DNA of 64,000 nucleotides from an uncultured Bacteroidales bacterium. GTDB lineage: Bacteria > Bacteroidota > Bacteroidia > Bacteroidales > F082. The notes beneath the pieces are model-generated. The model searched no databases and was not told where the DNA came from. It saw nothing but the letters and a program-made list of their open reading frames with translations. The stretch lies in contig ONKQ01000028.1 in the NCBI GenBank assembly GCA_900318465.1, positions 1 to 64,000 on the forward strand, read 5' to 3'. A program made the position numbers and the translations under genes. Of this stretch, positions 44,701 through 54,700 are shown piece by piece (the stretch's first letter is position 1; the number at the start of each line of letters is the position of its first letter).

Positions 44701-47700
44701 TTCAAAGTCAATCACGTTGACAGTGATGTTGCCGTTGATGTTGCCGTTGATGTTGGAGCCACCGAAGGCGTTAGTGATTTCGCCGCCCTCCAAATTAAGG
44801 GTGACGTTGCCGTCGATGTCGGCAGCATCGGCATCGGTAGTTCCTTCCCTACCTTTCGAGCCACCAAAGACTTTGGTAATAGTGCCGCCGCGCACATCGA
44901 GAGTGACATCACCTTCAATGTCGGCCAACTTTGATCCGCCGTAAGCTTCGGCAATCGTTCCAGAACCGCACTTGATGATGGAATAAACGCCACTGTTCGT
45001 AGTAAGTGGTGCTAAGTTACATCCGCCATAGAACTCTGCAATGTACTCCGCACAACCCGATTCGTTGTTGACTTCGGTGTACATCTGGCCAGCAATGTCA
45101 CCAGAACTGTTGCTGCCGCCAAAAAGGGAGTTGATGGTGCCGCCCATAACGACCAAATTCGTACCGCCACTGCCAATGTTGGCCGCAGAGACTTCACCGT
45201 TGCCGCCACCGAAAACGTAATCCATACGTCCGCCTTGTATGGTATTCACCACACCAACGGCTGCCGCAGCATTGCCACCCGAGAACACCCTACGGATGGT
45301 GTTCAAACAGTTGTGAACAAATACTTTGGTCCTTTTTGTTGAGTTTTCACCACCCGCAGGAGCATAGTTGGCTTGGTTGCCACCGCCAAACACTTCGTCG
45401 ATGGCATAGGAAGCATCGTTTCCACTGTATGACGCTGTATAAATGTCGCCTTCCAGATAATCACTGAAGTTGAAGGCTGTCTTCCACACATCCACCCTCA
45501 CGTCGTCTTGAGGCGAACCGTTCTGGTTGTTGCAGCCGTAAATGTCGGCATCCCTAAGGTCGATGAAGCACTCGTCTTCATCTTGGGTCGCATTGCTGAT
45601 GGTGACGAACACCTTACCATAGACCTTGGCTTCGATTGCACTAACACCACCTTGTTCATCAGCTTTTCTACCGAGTCCTCCGCCAAAGAGGTTGCCGTGC
45701 AAGGTGCCATTAAGGAAGCTGACAGTCGTGGAATTGTTGCTGTTCGTATTGACGCTACCAAAAGCCGAGCCACCATACACGTTGCCGTAGATGAGCGGAA
45801 GTCCAGTCCATGGGTCGTTAGGGGTATAGGGTGCCTTCGGCCCGATGTTGACGATAACATTACCGGTAGTATTGGTGGGCTGACCGAAGCCACCACCAAA
45901 CACTTCGGCGATATGAGTGGCATCGGCACCCACTTGGCCACCAAGAAGGTCGACGCGAGAAACACGACTAATGGGGGCGCTTGCAACACTATCAGCCAAT
46001 TTTTCTGTCTCGGATTCATCAGTATACACTTCATAATGAGTACCCGATACACCAGTATTATCAACTAATTTGTAATAATAGAAACCGTTGCCACCAGCAT
46101 AGATATTGCCATTCACCTGACCGCCCGTGAGAACCACAAGCGAGGTGTCGCCCACCATGCCGCTGATGTCGCAGCCGCCAAAGAGCATCGCGGGGACAGC
46201 AGGCTGTTCTTCGACACCTTCCACGAGAACCAAGCTGTTGTGGTCTACATCGTTCATGCGGCAACCGCCGTAAACGGCATTGCTCACCACGGCATCAGGA
46301 ATGACCACAGGAGCGGTAGACGTTGCCTGATATGAGCTACGCAAGCGCACCATGCTACCCACATTGTAGTAAGTCTTGCCGCCAATGTTGAAATTCTTGC
46401 CCGTGGTCATGGCACCTTTGTTGCAACCGCCATAAACAGTGCCCACTTGGCCATGCAGCAAGATGATGTCGGGCACCAAGGGCACATTTTGTGTTTCCAC
46501 AACATTATCCTTATTGTTGCCGCCAAAAATCGTACCCACTTGGTCGTATGCAAGAGGATCTTTAACATTGAGGAATACCGTGATAGAACCAGTCACCGTC
46601 ACACCATTGCCACCGCCATACACCGTATTAATATGGCCGCCATTGGTGCCGTCATTGTTGTTGCCGGTGATGTTGATGTCGACGAAAGTGTTGGTCTGGA
46701 TAGGTTTGTCATTGAACTGATCTTGGTCATCGTATGAACAATAGTCACCCGCAGGAATGACATCATCACCGTTTACATAGTCGTAGTCGCCGTTGCCACC
46801 GCCATACACCGTATTGATGTCGGGCTTGCCAGTAAGGCTAACGTATGTGTTTACCTCCGACAAAGAGGTGTAACCATCGGAGGCAATATCATAACCCGCA
46901 GGAAATACGCGGTTGGAGATTTGACCTACCTGTCCCGAACGGTCGTTGCCGCCATAAAGGGCACCGTCGAACTCATCCGTCATACCGATTTTACCTCCCG
47001 ACACGATTACCTCGTTGCCACCCAAGATGGAGGCCATATTACCGCCACCGAACACATTGCCCACTACTTCACCGCCATCCATGCGCAACGATGCCAAGCC
47101 CACAAATTGTGGGAAGGTCCTCTCACCTACTGTGGCATCAGTAAATCCTACAGGTGCCATGTTGCCACCGGCATAGACATTACCTTTAATTAATGCGGTT
47201 CCAGTAATAATAGCATGGGTCTCGTTGTGAGTGGGAATGGCCCAACCTACATAGTTCTCAGGAGGACAATAGTTGACACCTTCAATATAGCTGATACCGT
47301 TGTTGCAGTGGTAGAAACCATTACTGCCTCCGAAAAGATTGTTGTAGACGACACCGCCTGTTGCCTTGACGTAGGTGCCACCTTGAACAGCCTGATATGC
47401 TTCCGAAGGTGGATTGCTGGACACATTCGGGTTGGCGCGTGTGCTACCCACATCGCCACTGATGTTGCAGCCGCCATAGACGGTACCCACATGGCCTTCC
47501 ATGATTTCCGTCCATGTGCTGTAGTCCACATTACTCTTCTGGCAGCCGCCGTAAAGTAAGTCGATCAGGATATTAGGGCTGTTCATCTTAACGTGGGTGC
47601 CGTATTTGACATCCATACTTACGGGAGCAGTGCCGTATGTGTTCGGAGCTTCTATCGTGGTCTCTTCCTGAGCCAGCATATCACCCTCGTTGCCACCGCC

Positions 47701-50118
47701 ATACACGGTGCCAATGCCTCCCGAAGTGAGGGTAAGCGTTGGTACGCCTTCCATGGAAGCCCGGTTGTTGCCGCCAAAAAGGGTACGTACATTGTAGATG
47801 CCGGAACGGTTCCAAGGATAGTTGGCTTTAATGGATTCGTTGGTCAAATCTCCGCTTGAATAACTGTCGTTCAAGGCATTAGTGTACACTTTGCCGTATG
47901 CACCGGTGTTATCATCATAAGCGCCCAAAGCGCATTGTACTTTTACTTCGGTTGAGCGCACATCGGCTTCGTTGCCTCCGCCGAAGATGGTGTCAATCTG
48001 GCCGCCTTCCACTGTGACGTAAACATTTTGGCCTTGCACCTTGTTGCCGCCACCGAAGAGATAGCCTATGCCGAAGTCTCGGCCAAGGACACCATTATGA
48101 TAGTTGTTACCCGTTTCTGTGGTCGTATTGGTGACCAAGATGCGTTCTTGGGATTGGTATCCCAACGAGCCACCATAGTTGTTGCCGCCGAAGACGGTGA
48201 AGATGGTGCCACCGTGGATGTTGATGATCACATCATCGCTCGTTGCATTCAGAATGGCGTTTTTGGCACCACCAAAGACAGAATCAATCTTAACGTAATC
48301 GTTGGTCACCGTGATTTTGGCCTTTTTGATGGTAGGTGAAACCAAGGTATCATTCTCGCTATTAAAATTGGTATAAACCGTGTCGCCCAACTGCTGGCCT
48401 ATCGTCAAATTCAAAATACTGGCATTGGGGACAATGATATACTTCGTATTATATGAAGCTGGTTCAAAAGAGGTGCCGTTGTAGGCATAGTAGCCATTGC
48501 CGCCGCCATAAACGTCGCCAATCCTTATGGGAGCATTGGTAGTGCCGAAATCGTCGAAGTCGTTGGGGTCGTCGGCATCAACACCCAAGGTGATGGTTGC
48601 GCCGTTGTCGCCCTCCACCGTTCTGGCGATGTCGTTGCCGCCATACACGGCATGGATGCTGTCGCAGTTGATGATGGCCACTTCGGTCTTGCCAACTACG
48701 TCGCCCATACGGCCACCACCGAAGACGGCGCCATAAACCAACAGTCCAGCTTCTCCCTTGGACATAAAATCAAATGCAGTAGCACCTTCAATATCAAGAT
48801 ATGCACCATTGCAATAGGCCACCACCTTGTAATAATATTGGGTTTCGTAAGCCAAACCCGTAAAAGTATATGAGGTGACATCGCCCACTTCATAAAACTC
48901 CGTCCACGTATTGGGATCCGTGGTCAAATACACCCTATATTGTGAAGCGGTAGGATACCACGACACGGTGACACCCTCGTAGCTAACCACAGGGGTGGCA
49001 GCCTGCCCAGGGTTGAGGCACTCCGACCTCAGCGAGATGGTGGCGGTGCGTTCCTGTGTGGACAACTGGCCTTGGCTATCTACATAGGTCACGGTAAGCG
49101 TCAACGTCGCCGTGTGGTGTCCGGTGGTGTTCGGCCTGTTATAATAAATCGTCGGCGTTTCAGAATCGGTGCTTGTATAATGCTCTGTTTCATCAAAGGA
49201 GATGTAAAAAGCCCCATCGCCTGTAATCGTCCACTCCAATGACACATAGCTTCCACTATATTCCGTCGCCGAAGGTGCAACAGTCCCGTGATCCACGCCG
49301 CCATAGAAATTGTGCGTAACTCCTTCAAAAACGTAGGTGGTATATGCAGGAGTATAGCTTCCAGCGGTTACTTCACCAGGGATGGTTATAGAAGGAGAAT
49401 AACTCGTCCCAAACTCCATCGTAAAATCCTGCAAATCAGGGAGCAAACCGCTGGTGATACCTGTTATTTCTTCGTCATGGTCTGTAATCGACACAGAGCG
49501 GTACCTTGAGCCATTGGGAGGAATATTATAACTGCTTGCCGCTGACAGTTCCCAAGTGCCATTATCGTATTCCACCCAATACGCCTCCCAGCACTCGCCA
49601 TTATCGGGATGTTCCGGGTCACTCCAACTAAAACTACAATCATTCATATTGGTAGCTTCAACATGTTTGTGACCGCGAGCCACGCCTGCACCATATTGAT
49701 CTGGATCCCAGTCGTAGAAGTAGTAAATCTGGTCCGTGTTTCTCAACAATTGAATAGACGGCAATGTCGCGGAAAGCGAAAGTTGGCCACTGGGCAGCAA
49801 GGGAGCCGCCAAGAAGCGGTATTTGCCATAGCTGTCAATGAAATAGTAGTTGTGGTGAAGACCAAGAACATTGGCAGTGTTGCCCGAATGCCATAAGCAT
49901 GTGGCGGGGTCAAACGAGGCAGCATCCTGCAAGCTCCAAATGGTGGTGTCGTTTTCAGCGTCGTATGTTCCAACATGCGCCAGATAATGGTCGCCTTTTT
50001 TGATGACATGCAACGGGTCGTTCTGTGCCGCAACGCTTCCGGCAAAAGCAAAAAGCAACAGGCAGCAAACTGCCAGCTTGCGTACTACATTCTCCATATT
50101 GATGCTTTTTCTCTTCAT
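41704..50118 (-). CDS. Large (~2804-residue) glycine-rich repeat surface protein with Fn3 and InlB-like domains
   Basis: A signal peptide (CCLLLFAFAGSVAAQ) leads into a non-repeat N-terminal part and a fibronectin type III-like domain (about residues 390-450, VTVSWYPTASQYRVYL to YYYKVVAYC). About 54 V-Y/F-G-G-G/C/S units follow, and finally three InlB/Listeria-Bacteroides-type repeats (GYKFDHWQVV, GYIFNRWEVT, GYRFVRWNVE). No T9SS tail is present; the protein ends ...VFERIQP. An ATG at 50154 overlaps the stop of the ATPase gene as ATGA and could be the true coupled start; ATGs at 50118 and 50097 place the signal peptide better. It lies 19 nt upstream of the 7553-residue gene. Its role is presumably a second subunit of the same surface structure, by inference. 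Confidence 0.82.
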   Translation of the reverse strand: MKRKSINMENVVRKLAVCCLLLFAFAGSVAAQNDPLHVIKKGDHYLAHVGTYDAENDTTIWSLQDAASFDPATCLWHSGNTANVLGLHHNYYFIDSYGKYRFLAAPLLPSGQLSLSATLPSIQLLRNTDQIYYFYDWDPDQYGAGVARGHKHVEATNMNDCSFSWSDPEHPDNGECWEAYWVEYDNGTWELSAASSYNIPPNGSRYRSVSITDHDEEITGITSGLLPDLQDFTMEFGTSYSPSITIPGEVTAGSYTPAYTTYVFEGVTHNFYGGVDHGTVAPSATEYSGSYVSLEWTITGDGAFYISFDETEHYTSTDSETPTIYYNRPNTTGHHTATLTLTVTYVDSQGQLSTQERTATISLRSECLNPGQAATPVVSYEGVTVSWYPTASQYRVYLTTDPNTWTEFYEVGDVTSYTFTGLAYETQYYYKVVAYCNGAYLDIEGATAFDFMSKGEAGLLVYGAVFGGGRMGDVVGKTEVAIINCDSIHAVYGGNDIARTVEGDNGATITLGVDADDPNDFDDFGTTNAPIRIGDVYGGGNGYYAYNGTSFEPASYNTKYIIVPNASILNLTIGQQLGDTVYTNFNSENDTLVSPTIKKAKITVTNDYVKIDSVFGGAKNAILNATSDDVIINIHGGTIFTVFGGNNYGGSLGYQSQERILVTNTTTETGNNYHNGVLGRDFGIGYLFGGGNKVQGQNVYVTVEGGQIDTIFGGGNEADVRSTEVKVQCALGAYDDNTGAYGKVYTNALNDSYSSGDLTNESIKANYPWNRSGIYNVRTLFGGNNRASMEGVPTLTLTSGGIGTVYGGGNEGDMLAQEETTIEAPNTYGTAPVSMDVKYGTHVKMNSPNILIDLLYGGCQKSNVDYSTWTEIMEGHVGTVYGGCNISGDVGSTRANPNVSSNPPSEAYQAVQGGTYVKATGGVVYNNLFGGSNGFYHCNNGISYIEGVNYCPPENYVGWAIPTHNETHAIITGTALIKGNVYAGGNMAPVGFTDATVGERTFPQFVGLASLRMDGGEVVGNVFGGGNMASILGGNEVIVSGGKIGMTDEFDGALYGGNDRSGQVGQISNRVFPAGYDIASDGYTSLSEVNTYVSLTGKPDINTVYGGGNGDYDYVNGDDVIPAGDYCSYDDQDQFNDKPIQTNTFVDINITGNNNDGTNGGHINTVYGGGNGVTVTGSITVFLNVKDPLAYDQVGTIFGGNNKDNVVETQNVPLVPDIILLHGQVGTVYGGCNKGAMTTGKNFNIGGKTYYNVGSMVRLRSSYQATSTAPVVIPDAVVSNAVYGGCRMNDVDHNSLVLVEGVEEQPAVPAMLFGGCDISGMVGDTSLVVLTGGQVNGNIYAGGNGFYYYKLVDNTGVSGTHYEVYTDESETEKLADSVASAPISRVSRVDLLGGQVGADATHIAEVFGGGFGQPTNTTGNVIVNIGPKAPYTPNDPWTGLPLIYGNVYGGSAFGSVNTNSNNSTTVSFLNGTLHGNLFGGGLGRKADEQGGVSAIEAKVYGKVFVTISNATQDEDECFIDLRDADIYGCNNQNGSPQDDVRVDVWKTAFNFSDYLEGDIYTASYSGNDASYAIDEVFGGGNQANYAPAGGENSTKRTKVFVHNCLNTIRRVFSGGNAAAAVGVVNTIQGGRMDYVFGGGNGEVSAANIGSGGTNLVVMGGTINSLFGGSNSSGDIAGQMYTEVNNESGCAEYIAEFYGGCNLAPLTTNSGVYSIIKCGSGTIAEAYGGSKLADIEGDVTLDVRGGTITKVFGGSKGREGTTDADAADIDGNVTLNLEGGEITNAFGGSNINGNINGNITVNVIDFEGTCGLDLTNVYGGGNLTTYTPSGNAAPVVNVMHIDQEEGIRGNVFGGSKGDTDHSATVTANPIVNFGYDGTTMSGYLSQITGIPSTLTPDDFRAYITGNVYGGGELAPVAGSTRINVNNGTMLHKVVGGGKQADISANTEVYIKGGNIGTDGDAVTGLGKGVYGGCDQEGNVGGYTLVELTGGTVGVSDDNTANVHGGGYGSATTVTGNVTVNFGDDRDLENTGLVLYGDLYGGSALGHVNTADENTPGETTTTTVNLRNGTINGGVYGGGLGQKVGVDGATENIEAYVYGNVYVNVGGRGSGINQYTGKANLVNCDVYGCNNLNGSPKSEVHVDVFQTLHTADNVWTNTEGGYAIHQVFGGGNRADYEVIGKNIVVHVYSCENTINRLFGGGNAAEVYGVQLTIDGGRFNQVFGGGNGEFGAADIGAGGINIRLGGGIINALFNGSNLHGDIAGEISMENFEGDCGSAIVSDHYMGSNQADIFGPISEIIYCENDPEKIMKFVNLYCGSNKAQIYGNINLTIEGGIFENVFGGSKGSKDDPETTEDETYVSNIQDDPATPDEIEGHVNLTILGGTIGTLYGACDVNGNVTGRVNITIHSCDNDCGLFIGDIYGGGNQTSYEPVNLNNGINSNYTYSPEIKILKATVGGNTPDLPIIPSEDDPSPKHYDGNVFGGGNYGHVSSSPRVIVGDGNNSPVTILGDVFGGGNRGDITGSPQVIVVPLTHTFSASKVTAEGDNISEIYVTNSIGHDVNGEQIGENLDVKLKAITNIYGYKFDHWQVVSGEGVVANPNATSTVFTMGTTDAEVQAIFTTAPNSHTFSYSYEPVGGGIVVAYDGFGNTVNNNSNISEGAVLNIEAIASVYGYIFNRWEVTEGNGTLGDSRLASTTFTIGDAAGVHSIKAVFEQTSTRVLTYAQSQGGTFTVKDRMGQSVDSGSAITTGALLNLEATPDNGYRFVRWNVEGLGASVSSPSSPTTTFTMGTGQDGTTLSAVFERIQP
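42650..45915 (-). repeat. Two tandem block B copies in the 2800-residue protein
   Basis: Copy 1 (about 45915-44120) and copy 2 (about 44120-42650) share, in the same order, FGGGFGQPTNTTGNV / HGGGYGSATTVTGNV, GGSAFGSVNT / GGSALGHVNT, GCNNQNGSP / GCNNLNGSP, FGGGNQANY / FGGGNRADY, FGGGNGEVSAANIG / FGGGNGEFGAADIG and later cysteine-bearing units. The period is about 1.8 kb. Confidence 0.75.
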
Positions 50119-50150
50119 TTTCAGATGATGGTTTGGTATAATGCTTTTCG

Positions 50151-51695
50151 TCATGGATTATCGGTTTTAATCTCCCAATTGTCAATATTGCGTTTTTCTG
50201 TATTGAAACTCACCGCCACACGGAACAATTTGCGTGGGTCGGAAGCGAAAGGAAGGGCGTAGTCGCGCTCTTCGATTTGCCTTGCGCCCACCACGGCGGG
50301 GAGGTCAATCTTGAATTCAAAGACATAAATATAATAAGGTGTCTGAAGCACCATGTCGACCCTGCCGCGCGAGGTGTGATACTCGGCCTGGGTATAGAAG
50401 CCCAACAAGCGGCATAGCAGGTAGACCACGGTCTGATACCAGTTCTCGTCGGGACGAACCAACTCGTAAGGCACACCGGCAAGGAAGCTCTGCATCTGAT
50501 ATAAGAACTCCTCGGGGTCGCCTTTCTTTAAGGCAACTGTGGAACGTTGTATGAACGAGGTGGCTTCTGCATCGTTTTTAGTGGTAAAATAAGGTAGTAG
50601 CGAGTCAATAAAGCTACTCTCCACTTCGCGGTTCGGGAAGCCAAGACGGTAAGCGTCAAAGTCGCGGTCGTAACCTTTGATGGTGAGATAGCCTGTCTGA
50701 TAGAGCAAGGCGATGGGGTTGCTGCCTATGCGTGCATCATCGACCAGCGTACGGGCCACCACGCAGTCGTTGGAGAACTGCTCGAGACCTGACGAGGTAA
50801 TATCCAACTGTTTCATTAGCCATGTGGTAGTCCCCGATTGATACCAAAAGTTGCTGAAACGCTTTTGTTTCAGCGCATTAAGCAAACTGAAAGGATTATA
50901 CACTCCTTCGGCATCTGGAGCGAAGCAATAACCATCATACATCTGTTTGAGCCTTGCGGTCAATTCGTTCTCCCCTATCCCCTCTTGCTCGGCAAACAAA
51001 CTGATGTATTCGCCGAAATTGTCATGCAACTCGTCTTCTGTGAAACCGCAAATGGTGGCTACTGACCTATCAAGTGTGATGTCTTCGAGATTGTTAAGAC
51101 CGCTGAAGATACCCAAGTCCTTGAAACGGCTCACGCCAGTAAGCATGGCAAAACGGATGTGGGCATCGCAGGTTTTCAGGACGGAATACATGCTACGCAT
51201 ACGCTCGCGGAAGGCCGTATTCAATTCTGGCTTGTCGAGTGTTTCAATCAGTGGCTTGTCATATTCATCAAGGAGGACGACCACATCATCCAACGAATTG
51301 ATGATGCTGGCAAAACGTGTCGGAATGGATTCGTCTTGCGGTGTCACGCCAAACTGTTTCTCCCAACGGATGACATGACTGCGGAACATGTCCCACAGTC
51401 CCTCCACCGAGGTGTAGTCGCCCGTGTTGAGGTCCAGGTGCAGCACAGGGTGTTGCTTCCAGTCGTGCTCCAGTTCCATGATGGCAAGACCCTCGAAGAG
51501 GTGACGTTTGCCTTCGAAATAGGCTTTCAGCGTGGTGAGCAGCAGGCTCTTGCCGAAGCGACGCGGACGCGACAAAAAGAAGTAACTGCCTCCACTGTGT
51601 GCGAGGTCATAGACCAAGCGCGTCTTGTCGACGTAAACATAGTTGCCGTCGCGCAGCTTCTCAAAACTCTGTATGCCTATAGGTAGTTTCTTCAT
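50151..51695 (-). CDS. AAA-ATPase_like protein with C-terminal PD-(D/E)XK nuclease domain, inside giant operon
   Basis: The 514-residue protein has Walker A in SRPRRFGKSLL (about 43-52), Walker B VVVLLDEYDKP (about 143-153), and the TGVSRFKDLGIFSGLNNLEDIT segment. The C-terminal nuclease-like motif GRVDMVL with YVFEFKI fits AAA-ATPase_like (PF09820) plus PDDEXK_9 (PF08011). This family is numerous in Bacteroidetes and uncharacterised. Here it is oddly placed: 35 nt after the 1154-residue protein, with its TGA overlapping an ATG of the 2800-residue protein (ATGA). An SD-like GAGGAAA precedes its ATG. It may be a passenger inserted into the operon or may contribute to it; the sequence cannot decide. 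Confidence 0.85.
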   Translation of the reverse strand: MKKLPIGIQSFEKLRDGNYVYVDKTRLVYDLAHSGGSYFFLSRPRRFGKSLLLTTLKAYFEGKRHLFEGLAIMELEHDWKQHPVLHLDLNTGDYTSVEGLWDMFRSHVIRWEKQFGVTPQDESIPTRFASIINSLDDVVVLLDEYDKPLIETLDKPELNTAFRERMRSMYSVLKTCDAHIRFAMLTGVSRFKDLGIFSGLNNLEDITLDRSVATICGFTEDELHDNFGEYISLFAEQEGIGENELTARLKQMYDGYCFAPDAEGVYNPFSLLNALKQKRFSNFWYQSGTTTWLMKQLDITSSGLEQFSNDCVVARTLVDDARIGSNPIALLYQTGYLTIKGYDRDFDAYRLGFPNREVESSFIDSLLPYFTTKNDAEATSFIQRSTVALKKGDPEEFLYQMQSFLAGVPYELVRPDENWYQTVVYLLCRLLGFYTQAEYHTSRGRVDMVLQTPYYIYVFEFKIDLPAVVGARQIEERDYALPFASDPRKLFRVAVSFNTEKRNIDNWEIKTDNP

Positions 51696-51730
51696 TGTCG
51701 TTTCCTCTTGTATTCAACTCATTCTCAAAC

Positions 51731-54700
51731 TCAAGGTTGTGGTGTGACACCGTTGATGATCACTTTCGTATCGCCACCAATCTCGCCCATGTTACCGCCG
51801 CCATAGATGTTGCCGAACACCTTGGTCTGGTCCAACACCTTGACCAAGGTACTGCCGCCCACGGCACTCTCGTCGCCGCCGCCGAACACGTTGCCCGTGC
51901 CTGGCTTCAGCACACCGTTCTCCATAGTGCCGATGGTGCTTTTGCCTTGGATGGTGAAGTCGACATTGCCAGTGACCTTACCAAGGTCGACAAGAAGTAC
52001 TTCCGTAAAGAAAATGCCATCACCGGCAGGGTGACTCGTGTTAAGCGAAGGATGGTTACTCCATATATAAGATGTAAATGTGCCACTCGTTGGAGGCGCG
52101 ATATAACCACTATAGATATCAACGACGGGACAATTCTTGTCCTTATTATAAATCCTGACCTCAGGAATGGAGGCAGAATAACCACCGCCGTATGCCGAGC
52201 CTCGCACTTCCGTGTCGGTCAGCGTTGAGATGACGTTGTCGTTTACACCGCCCAAATTTCCTGCTCCATAAAAATTCTTTTTTACAATACAATCCTTGAG
52301 CGTGTTGGTGACACGGCCCGTGTTCGTAGTCGCAAACTGCGCGGAGAAGTAATAGCTACGGTTGACGACCGTATTATTTTGGGTGCCAGTAGAAGTATTA
52401 ATGACCTCGTATTCATAATCGGCTTCATAGCCCTGATCCCGACTGCGATATCGTTGGGGGTGATAATTGCTGTTGACGGTACCAGCCCATCCGGAGACAT
52501 CGTCTATTGGTGCGGCAACGTTATCAGTGCTAGCATACTGCATATAGTTGGTACCACCATTGCCGGCTCCAAAAAACACGCCGAAAGTAGTGCCTGTAGC
52601 ACTCGTTGTGACCGTTTTGCCGGATACCATGTCGCCAAACTTGGGACCGCCGCAATATTTGTCGACAATGCTGTTGTCGATGACCACATCAATGGAGCCT
52701 TTCACTATCTTGTAATTATTACCTGTAGCTTGGGCCATGACACCACCGCCGTAAAACTCTTTGATGCGGGCATGGTTGATGCGCCAAGTGACATCACCAT
52801 AGATACCCTCCTTTCCGGCAGCGGCCACATGGTCGAACTTGCCGCCGTCAATGTAGGCATGTGGACTGTCCTGATTAGGAGATACTCTCTCGTTAAAGTT
52901 ACCTGTAAGAAAGAATTTGTCAAACTTGCCGCCAAGGGCATTGACTGCACAATGGCGGGTTGGAAAAGCAGCATTTTGGTTGACATGAGCTCCAGGCGTA
53001 AAACCATACATATACACATTGCCACCTACGATGATGTAATTAATCTTATCATCAGCAGTTGACCAGGCAATAGCACTATTACCTTTCACATATTGCTCGT
53101 AAATGCCACCATTCAAAATGAGAGGGGCATACAATGTAGCACTACGATTCTTATTGCTAAACTCATACTGTCCGAATCGAATCAAGGCAGTTTCAGTCAC
53201 CTCGAAGTGGCCTAACGGATTGTAACAGCCCAATGAATAAAACTGGGTGGATCCGTCCTTCTTGAGGCCAAGACCAATCTCCACTACGGGAAGAAAGTCT
53301 ATACGCATGGGGCAAATACTATATCGATTTGTATTAAGACCCAACTGCCACTCAAGACAATAGTCTGGCTCATTGTCAAAGTCGAAATCGGGACTCATAA
53401 TGGTGAAGGCACGTTGACTTGGATCGACACTCTCATTACCTGTGCAATACTGATGGTTGCCGACAAGCACAAGAGCATTGTCGAAAACATCTGTTCCAGC
53501 AGTGAAATAGTCAGTTGCCACTTGCTTAATCTTGCCAGAACGAAGAGTTTGTCCGTTTTCAAGAGTAGAGGAGCGAGCACCAGATGGGGCAAAAGCCGTA
53601 CCTGGCTTATTATTATCATGTTTGAAATCAACTCTATCATAGTAGAAATCACCATTGCCCAAATAGACTGCTTTTCCCCAATGGGCTTTGATGGTGATGG
53701 CCGTAACGCCGTTAGGCACATAATAGAAACCGCCTTGGGCGAAGATGCGGCCACTCACGCTGTATTTGTCTTTCTTGGTGCAGTCGCGGTCGGCGAAATT
53801 ATAGCCATTCTGCCAATCTGCCACAAAGGTCCCTTCTGTGCCGCCTGTAACATCTGTGATTTCCCATCCCGTCACCGCATAATTCGTGTAGTTACCGGCA
53901 TATTTCGTTGTCCAGTTGGTGCTGCTCGGGTTGCCAAACACGGTGTTGTAATAAGGCAGTTGCACTTTGCAATAGCAATAATCGCCGCGCAAGGTGTCCA
54001 TGTCAGTGATAACGAGGGTGAGTTGCACATCAGAAGCAGTGTAATGGTCACCACTTTTGACTGTGACATCCAATGTGCCCAGTTTCTTGCCTTCCCACTC
54101 ATTAGCTGAGATGCGCCATGCAGCATCAGCATCCTTATTAATGGGAGAAGGGTAATAGCCAGGAGATTTCAATATGGGGAATGGTGCCTCTTCGGGGGCA
54201 AGCACCCATTTAGCCATGAGCGAAGCATCCTTGGGCACAGCCTGCACTTGGGCTGTGGTCATAGTAGAAGGTGCTGATGATGCACCCACCCACCAACCAC
54301 ACAGCTCGCGGTTGCTGTTGAGCAAGGAACGATGGAACTCGTAACGGGTAAGGTAGTCGTAACGGGCTGGCCAAGAACAATTGTATTTATGAGTAGTTGC
54401 TGGGCTCTGTGCTGCGGGGGAGAATGAACAACTATCGCTGTAGAAGTTGTAGTTGTTGATGCTGTTGTTACCACTATTGGTTATCTTCTCTCCTCCATAG
54501 ACAGGCCAAATATTTGAACTGGTGATGTCGCCGTAATACATGCAGTTAACCACCATGGTGCGCAGCTTATAATACTTGTTGTTTGACACTTGAGCGGTGC
54601 TGGCAAAAGTATTATGACCCACAATGCCGGCGGCGCGGGCATTGTTGCTGGTGCTGCTCACATCGGCATAACTGAAACAGTTCACCACGCGTGAGTCATC

